Positions 59,694 through 64,000 of a stretch of DNA of 64,000 nt are shown piece by piece. Each line of letters opens with the position of its first letter. Positions within the stretch are counted from its first letter, which is position 1. Both the position numbers and the translations under genes were made by a program. Source of the stretch: Megachile rotundata (Eukaryota > Arthropoda > Insecta > Hymenoptera > Megachilidae); assembly GCF_050947335.1 (NCBI RefSeq), contig NC_134991.1:6076001-6140000 (forward strand). The letters are read 5' to 3'. A model generated the notes under the pieces. It was not told the DNA's origin. It saw only the letters and a program-made list of their open reading frames with translations, and did not search any database.

Positions 59694-59892
59694 AGATTCT
59701 GTAAAATAGGAGTGTCCTGTATTCTGTAAAATACGAGTGCTTCGTATTCTGTAAAATACAAGTGTTCTGTATTTCGTAAAATACGAGTGTTCTATACTCC
59801 CTAAAATACGAGTGCTGTGTATTCTGTAAATTACGAGTTTTCTGTGTTCTGTAAAATGTAAGTGTTTCGAATTCTATAAAATACGTATTGCA
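59694..59892. repeat. 25-bp minisatellite ATTCTGTAAAATACGAGTGT, about 8 copies
   Basis: The unit is close to ATTCTGTAAAATACGAGTGT followed by TCTGT, period 25 bp with point changes (AGGAGTGTCC, CAAGTG, TTACGAG). Stops occur in most frames; no coding meaning. Confidence 0.9.
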
Positions 59893-61280
59893 AATTACAA
59901 GTTTTTCCTAAGGTTAATTTTCTATAATCGAAGGTTAACTTTCCTAAGATAATTGAAGAATGACAACAAAATGAATAATTGAAGAATCGAAATGTAACAG
60001 TGTTACATTTACAATAATTTACATAAAAGTAAACATCGATAATTTACGTAAAAGTAAAAATGTACAATAAGGTATACAAAGTACAGAGAAGACAAACAAG
60101 TTGCGTATCGGTTGTCGATGCAAGCAAGCTCGTCAAGGTCCGGATACAATCGAAGCTCCATTACAAACTGCTACTCGCGGTGTATTAACGTTCCATCATG
60201 CTACCGGCGTTACCAGCGTGACTCTGCGTTTCGGTGTAAATCATCGTCGAATGGCAGGATCATCAACCGCGAGCCCCATTGCCGTATATGGCATGCCAGC
60301 ACAATCATCGACACCGATCGAATTTTTTTGCCGCTCATTCCCTCGGAGGTCAATGAATTTTTGCACGAATTTCCCGATTGGATCGCACTGATTAAGTTTC
60401 GATAACTAATTCGAGCTTTACGATAATGACACGTTAATTACTTCGTGAAACGAACACCGCTATTTAAATACGATGACCAAACGAATCTTCTGACTTATCA
60501 TGATCGTAAAGTATCTTTAATATTTTTGTGTAGCAGCGAATGTTTAATCGCTTTTGATTTTGTTTGATGTCAAGGTATGCCTATTTTTAGTTTCGGAATA
60601 ATGAGTTGTCAGACGATTTTAATGCGAGGAATTTCTTGGTGACACGGTAATTTAATTTTTTAAATTCTTGAATTCTTAAATTACTACACTACTAATTTCT
60701 TAATTTTCTAATTTCCTAATGTAATTTGTACTGTACAAAATTATAATTACAATTCTCCTTGAAAGGGAACGTTAAGCTCGATTCGAAAGTGTATCCAGTC
60801 AGAATAACGCGTGTTCGTTGACCAGTGAACGGAGCACGCATTGTTTAAACAACGCTGGATTTTTTTCACAAGCGCAGATCGTAAGTTCGTAACCACGAGT
60901 AACGTAGAACTCGTGAGCACATTAATTAAACCGATACGTTTCGAGGCTGGTCTTTGATTAATCACGCCGCATTCCATCCGTTCCATTGAGAAAGCGGCTG
61001 AATAATCTCTACGGCGTGTAAGACACACTCACGGCTCGTAGCGAACACAATAGGATAACTGAATCTGGTATCGATGATCGATAGCTTCAGATGATATCCC
61101 TGCGGTCGCCTCGTAAAAAGGAATCGGAGAACCGACGCGACGCCCACGCGATCAACACGCTCGTGCATACACGCGTATCGATTCGCCACTTTTAAATGTG
61201 ATATCGACTCCTCCTTGACTTCGCGAACTTCTTTCTGTTCTTACGTTATGGCTTGACTCGGTGCGAACAAACTTGACTTG
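59893..61280. other. No gene recognised
   Basis: Plus frames at 60101-60405 are open in two registers; one is Cys-rich and ends in PSEVNEFLHEFPDWIALIKF. There is no signal peptide or domain I know. The minus frame 60747-61189 is GC-rich and unrecognised. No splice pair or repeat supports a call. Confidence 0.35.
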
Positions 61281-62208
61281 TTGTGACGCGTTGTATTTCT
61301 ACCCGTCGAAATTTCTACGCGCCATAATTCCACGCGTCATAGTACTGAGGTGATGTACGTGAATGAACAACACGGTGTATGTGGCGAAATACTTTATTAA
61401 TGACAAAGGCGCGATGCGTTGACTTTGGAGGTCGAGACTAGAATGTCGACAAAAATACATTTTCGCATGGGAGAGAAAACTCTCTCCTTCTTTGGGAAGT
61501 CCCGAGTGGAAAGGGCCGAGGGCCTCTTAGACCCGCCGAGTCAGCGCAAAACTATTTACAAAGGTCTCTGACAAAATTCAAACCTCGCTTTCCACTCGGA
61601 ACTTTCCTTGTCGCCATAGTACCACACATCGTAATTTTCACGCGCCAGAATTCCACGCTCCGTAATTTCCACGCGGCGTAATTTCCACACGCCATAATTC
61701 CACACCCCGTATTTCCACGCGTTGTATTTCTACGCGTTGTATTTCTACGCGTCGAAATTTCTACGCGCCATAATTCCACGCTCCGTAATTTCTACGCGCC
61801 GTATTTTCACGTGTTGTATTTCTACGCGTTGAAATTTCTACGCGTCATAATTCTACGCGCCATAATACCATACACCGTAATTTTCACGCCCCAGAATTCC
61901 ATGCTCCGTAATTTCCACGCGTTGTATTTCCACGCGGCGTAATTTCCACGCGCCATAATTCCACGCTCCGTAATTTCTACGCGCCGTATTTTTACGCGTT
62001 GTATTTCTACGCGTCGAAATTTCTACGCGCCATAATACCACACAACGTAATTGTTACGTGCCATAATTCCACGCTGCGTAATTTCCACGTGCTATATCTC
62101 TATGCGCTGTATTTCCACGCGGCGTAATTCCCGCGCGCCGCAACTTCTACGCGCCATATTTCCACGCGCTGAAATTTCTAGGCGCCATAACTCCACACTT
62201 CGTGTTTC
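61281..62208. repeat. 15-16-bp minisatellite, ACGCG family, array C (interrupted)
   Basis: About 41 units such as ACGCGTTGTATTTCT, ACGCGCCATAATTCC and ACGCTCCGTAATTTCT. The array runs 61281-61345 and resumes at 61617-62208 after an inserted LTR-like element. The word ACGCGTTGTAT also occurs, as its reverse complement, in arrays A and B, so array C is the inverted member of the same family. A block of roughly 220-bp period (61640-61840 against 61865-62060) repeats the same variant order. Minus frames 61552-61779 and 61853-62041 are repeat artefacts. Confidence 0.93.
61340..61622 (-). mobile_element. Solo-LTR-like insertion with TAGTAC target duplication
   Basis: A 271-bp unique segment (61346-61616) breaks array C. 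It begins TG and ends CA on either strand and is flanked by perfect copies of TAGTAC at 61340-61345 and 61617-61622. On the minus strand it starts TGGCGACAAGG, contains AATAAAG about three quarters along, and ends CATCACCTCA, the layout of an LTR with its poly(A) signal. Arms CCGAGTGGAAAG and CTTTCCACTCGG form an inverted repeat inside. No internal retroelement genes flank it, so it would be a solo LTR left by recombination. The family is not identified. Confidence 0.75.
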
Positions 62209-62869
62209 TTGTACCAAGATTTTAGTTGCATCAAACATAACTGATGTCAACCCACGAATTAGAACGTGAGATTGGCTCAAAAGGAGCTAAGCTATCGATT
62301 GACATAAAATTTGATTTGCAATTTCTGTTTAATAGGATTATGTTTTATAAGGTCATGGTATTCGGTAATTTAATGTGATTAAGCGATACATCGTTCGTTG
62401 CGTTTGCAACATCAAGTAGAAACGTTTTAGTATAATTTCGAATTTTCCACATGGAATCGAGTGTAACTTTCAAATTTGATACACGGTACCGCGACGTAAA
62501 TTAATCATTCCTTTTTCGAGCACGCTTCACGTCGATTGAATTAAAATGCATGATCGTGGTGAATTATTTAATAGCTACATATAATTTCCATTATTTCGAG
62601 CCTTCGACAGGACACGTCTGTGTTCGTGCCTGCTTTGCACGGTTTGCGATATTAATACCCTTTTACCTTTCAATTATTAAACGATGAGATGGGATTCTTG
62701 GCTAAAACCATTGAACGCAACTCATTTCAATTACTGTCAATTATACAATTACTGTCGAGAGTTTCAAGATTCGTCGAACGTCTTTAATGCATCGGTAATT
62801 TAATGTGATTATTGATATTCTATTGGTTTCATAGAGTAATTACATCTTTATTTAGATATCTAAGTTTAA
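62209..62869. other. No gene recognised
   Basis: AT-rich sequence following array C, with no long frame and no clear repeat. Confidence 0.4.
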
Positions 62870-63115
62870 GATTAAGAATTCCGAAATTTTTGAATTTTGG
62901 AATTTAAGAATGTAGGAATTTAGGAATTTTGGAAGTCTGAGAATTTCGAAATTCGAAAGCTTGTAAAATTAGAAATTTGGGAATTTAGTAATTTATGGAT
63001 TTAGACATTTGAAAACTCGAGAACTTGGAGAATTAGAAATTTGGAACTGGGAAATCAAAAAACCCAAGAATCCAGGAATTGAGAAATTTAAGAACCTGCA
63101 AATTCCATAATTTGG
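62870..63115. repeat. Degenerate GAATTTAGGAATTT-type repeat
   Basis: Imperfect 9-12-bp units (GAATTTTGGAATTTAAG, GTAGGAATTTAGG, GAAATTTGGGAATTTAG) run for about 245 bp. It is the clearest member of the dispersed degenerate family listed at 9826. Confidence 0.7.
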
Positions 63116-64000
63116 CATTTCAGAAAAAGCACCTAAAAAATGAAAAAATGTCAAATTAACCCGACATAGATGAACTAAATACAGTTTCCGTAAGAAGAAT
63201 ATATCCTGGGGGTATCAGCAATTCACCGACACAAGCATTTTTGTAACAGATGATGGAAGATTTGCTTCCGGCTGAAAGTTCTCGAAACGCGTGAATGATA
63301 AACCTTGATCTTAATCATGATCCGTGGTTACTCGTCACCGAAACGACGATGTTGACCTTAATTCGTCCCGTAATCCTTCCACGAGTCTGTTCGAACGCGG
63401 CTGGACATAAATCGTAGCTGGAAAACCGAGCGGTGGCTGAGCTCCGCTTCTCCATCTAAGCGCGTAACTTCTAAGATGATAAATACCATATGATAAATTT
63501 TCATCTCGCGTGATTCACACGCACACCAAGGTGTGCAGGCCTGTTTAGGTGGCCGGGCAAGGCGGTTCATCAGGACGGACGTGAATACGCCGTGTTTAAG
63601 GCGGTTTCTCATTCCACCCGTTACATTCTTGCTCGTATTTCGTGGCGGCCAAGCTGCTATTACGCTGAATTTAATCAAATTAACGATTATGATTGCAGCT
63701 TTTAGCCATCGATCGAAATGAAGTATCGCATTTTTCTCTTCTTTCATATGTGCCTCATAACCACTCATTCGATCGTCCATTCACGTTATTACACGGTTTG
63801 TTTCTTAAGCAGCAATTTAATTAACTGCTTTATTAACGGTGGCTTCCATAATCGTAATTCCTGAACTTCGATATATTCGAATATATTATTTAAATGTTGG
63901 GTGAAATAACTTTTGGGGAGGTCTAAAAATGTACGATCGTATAACATTCTGAAGGATGTGATCTTTTAATACAAAAATAAATTGTAGTGATTGGATTTTT
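63116..64000. other. No gene recognised at right end of window
   Basis: The minus frame 63358-63780 (140 codons) starts MDDRMSGYEAHMKEEKNA and contains LKAAIIIVNLIKFSVIAAW, a hydrophobic stretch. I do not recognise it, its DNA is also open on the plus strand (63533-63721), and there are no splice sites to support it. The last 250 bases are AT-rich. Confidence 0.35.

Noticed and set aside
60101..60405. Two overlapping plus frames, one Cys-rich
   Set aside because: No signal peptide, no spacing pattern of a known Cys-rich family, and no splice sites.

Overview
The window looks like nuclear DNA of an insect, most likely a bee or another aculeate hymenopteran. This is inferred from AT-rich DNA alternating with GC-rich blocks full of CpG, many short minisatellites, 'AATTTGGAAATTT'-type degenerate repeats, and CCTAA (TTAGG-like) motifs. 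I see no bacterial gene organisation, no rRNA, no tRNA and no CRISPR array. No reading frame in the 64 kb can be recognised as a known protein. The long frames are either open tandem repeats or chance frames in GC-rich DNA. The best reading is a gene-poor stretch, either intergenic or the inside of very long introns.

Coding content is tentative. On the minus strand I can chain five to six small exon-like segments (58.3, 47.0, optional 43.1, 37.8, 27.4 and 17.3 kb). Their splice phases fit, and the chain runs from an ATG to a stop followed by AATAAA. It would give a helical protein of about 145-160 residues of unknown family, spread over 41 kb. A recursive-splice-like site (19.81 kb) lies in its last intron. 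Two or three plus-strand exon-like segments (51.3, 40.7, 17.5 kb) do not join to each other in frame. Exon-like segments arise by chance at this scale, so all of these are low to moderate calls.

The well-supported content is repetitive. From left to right there are: a 26-bp array with TTAGG-like cores (5.8 kb); a decayed TTAA-flanked MITE (6.8 kb); a 16-bp ACGCGT array (11.8-12.45 kb); a 25-bp array (14.5 kb); an 87-bp array (18.6 kb); a 323-bp MITE carrying a hairpin tandem (21.6 kb); an intact 247-bp MITE (23.1 kb); and a 33-bp array (26.0 kb). Next come a large foldback element (31.7-32.5 kb); a second ACGCGT array with a 240-bp higher-order repeat (38.2-39.05 kb); a MITE (40.9 kb); a 12-bp minisatellite that seems to have grown out of a MITE end (43.5 kb); a MITE (57.7 kb); a 116-133-bp array (58.9 kb); a 25-bp array (59.7 kb); and a third ACGCGT array, inverted relative to the other two and split by a solo-LTR-like insertion with a perfect target duplication (61.3-62.2 kb).

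The main biological theme is therefore repeat evolution rather than a gene pathway. One ~16-bp CpG-rich minisatellite family occurs as three separate large arrays. Minisatellites arise inside MITEs, and a retroelement has inserted into a minisatellite.
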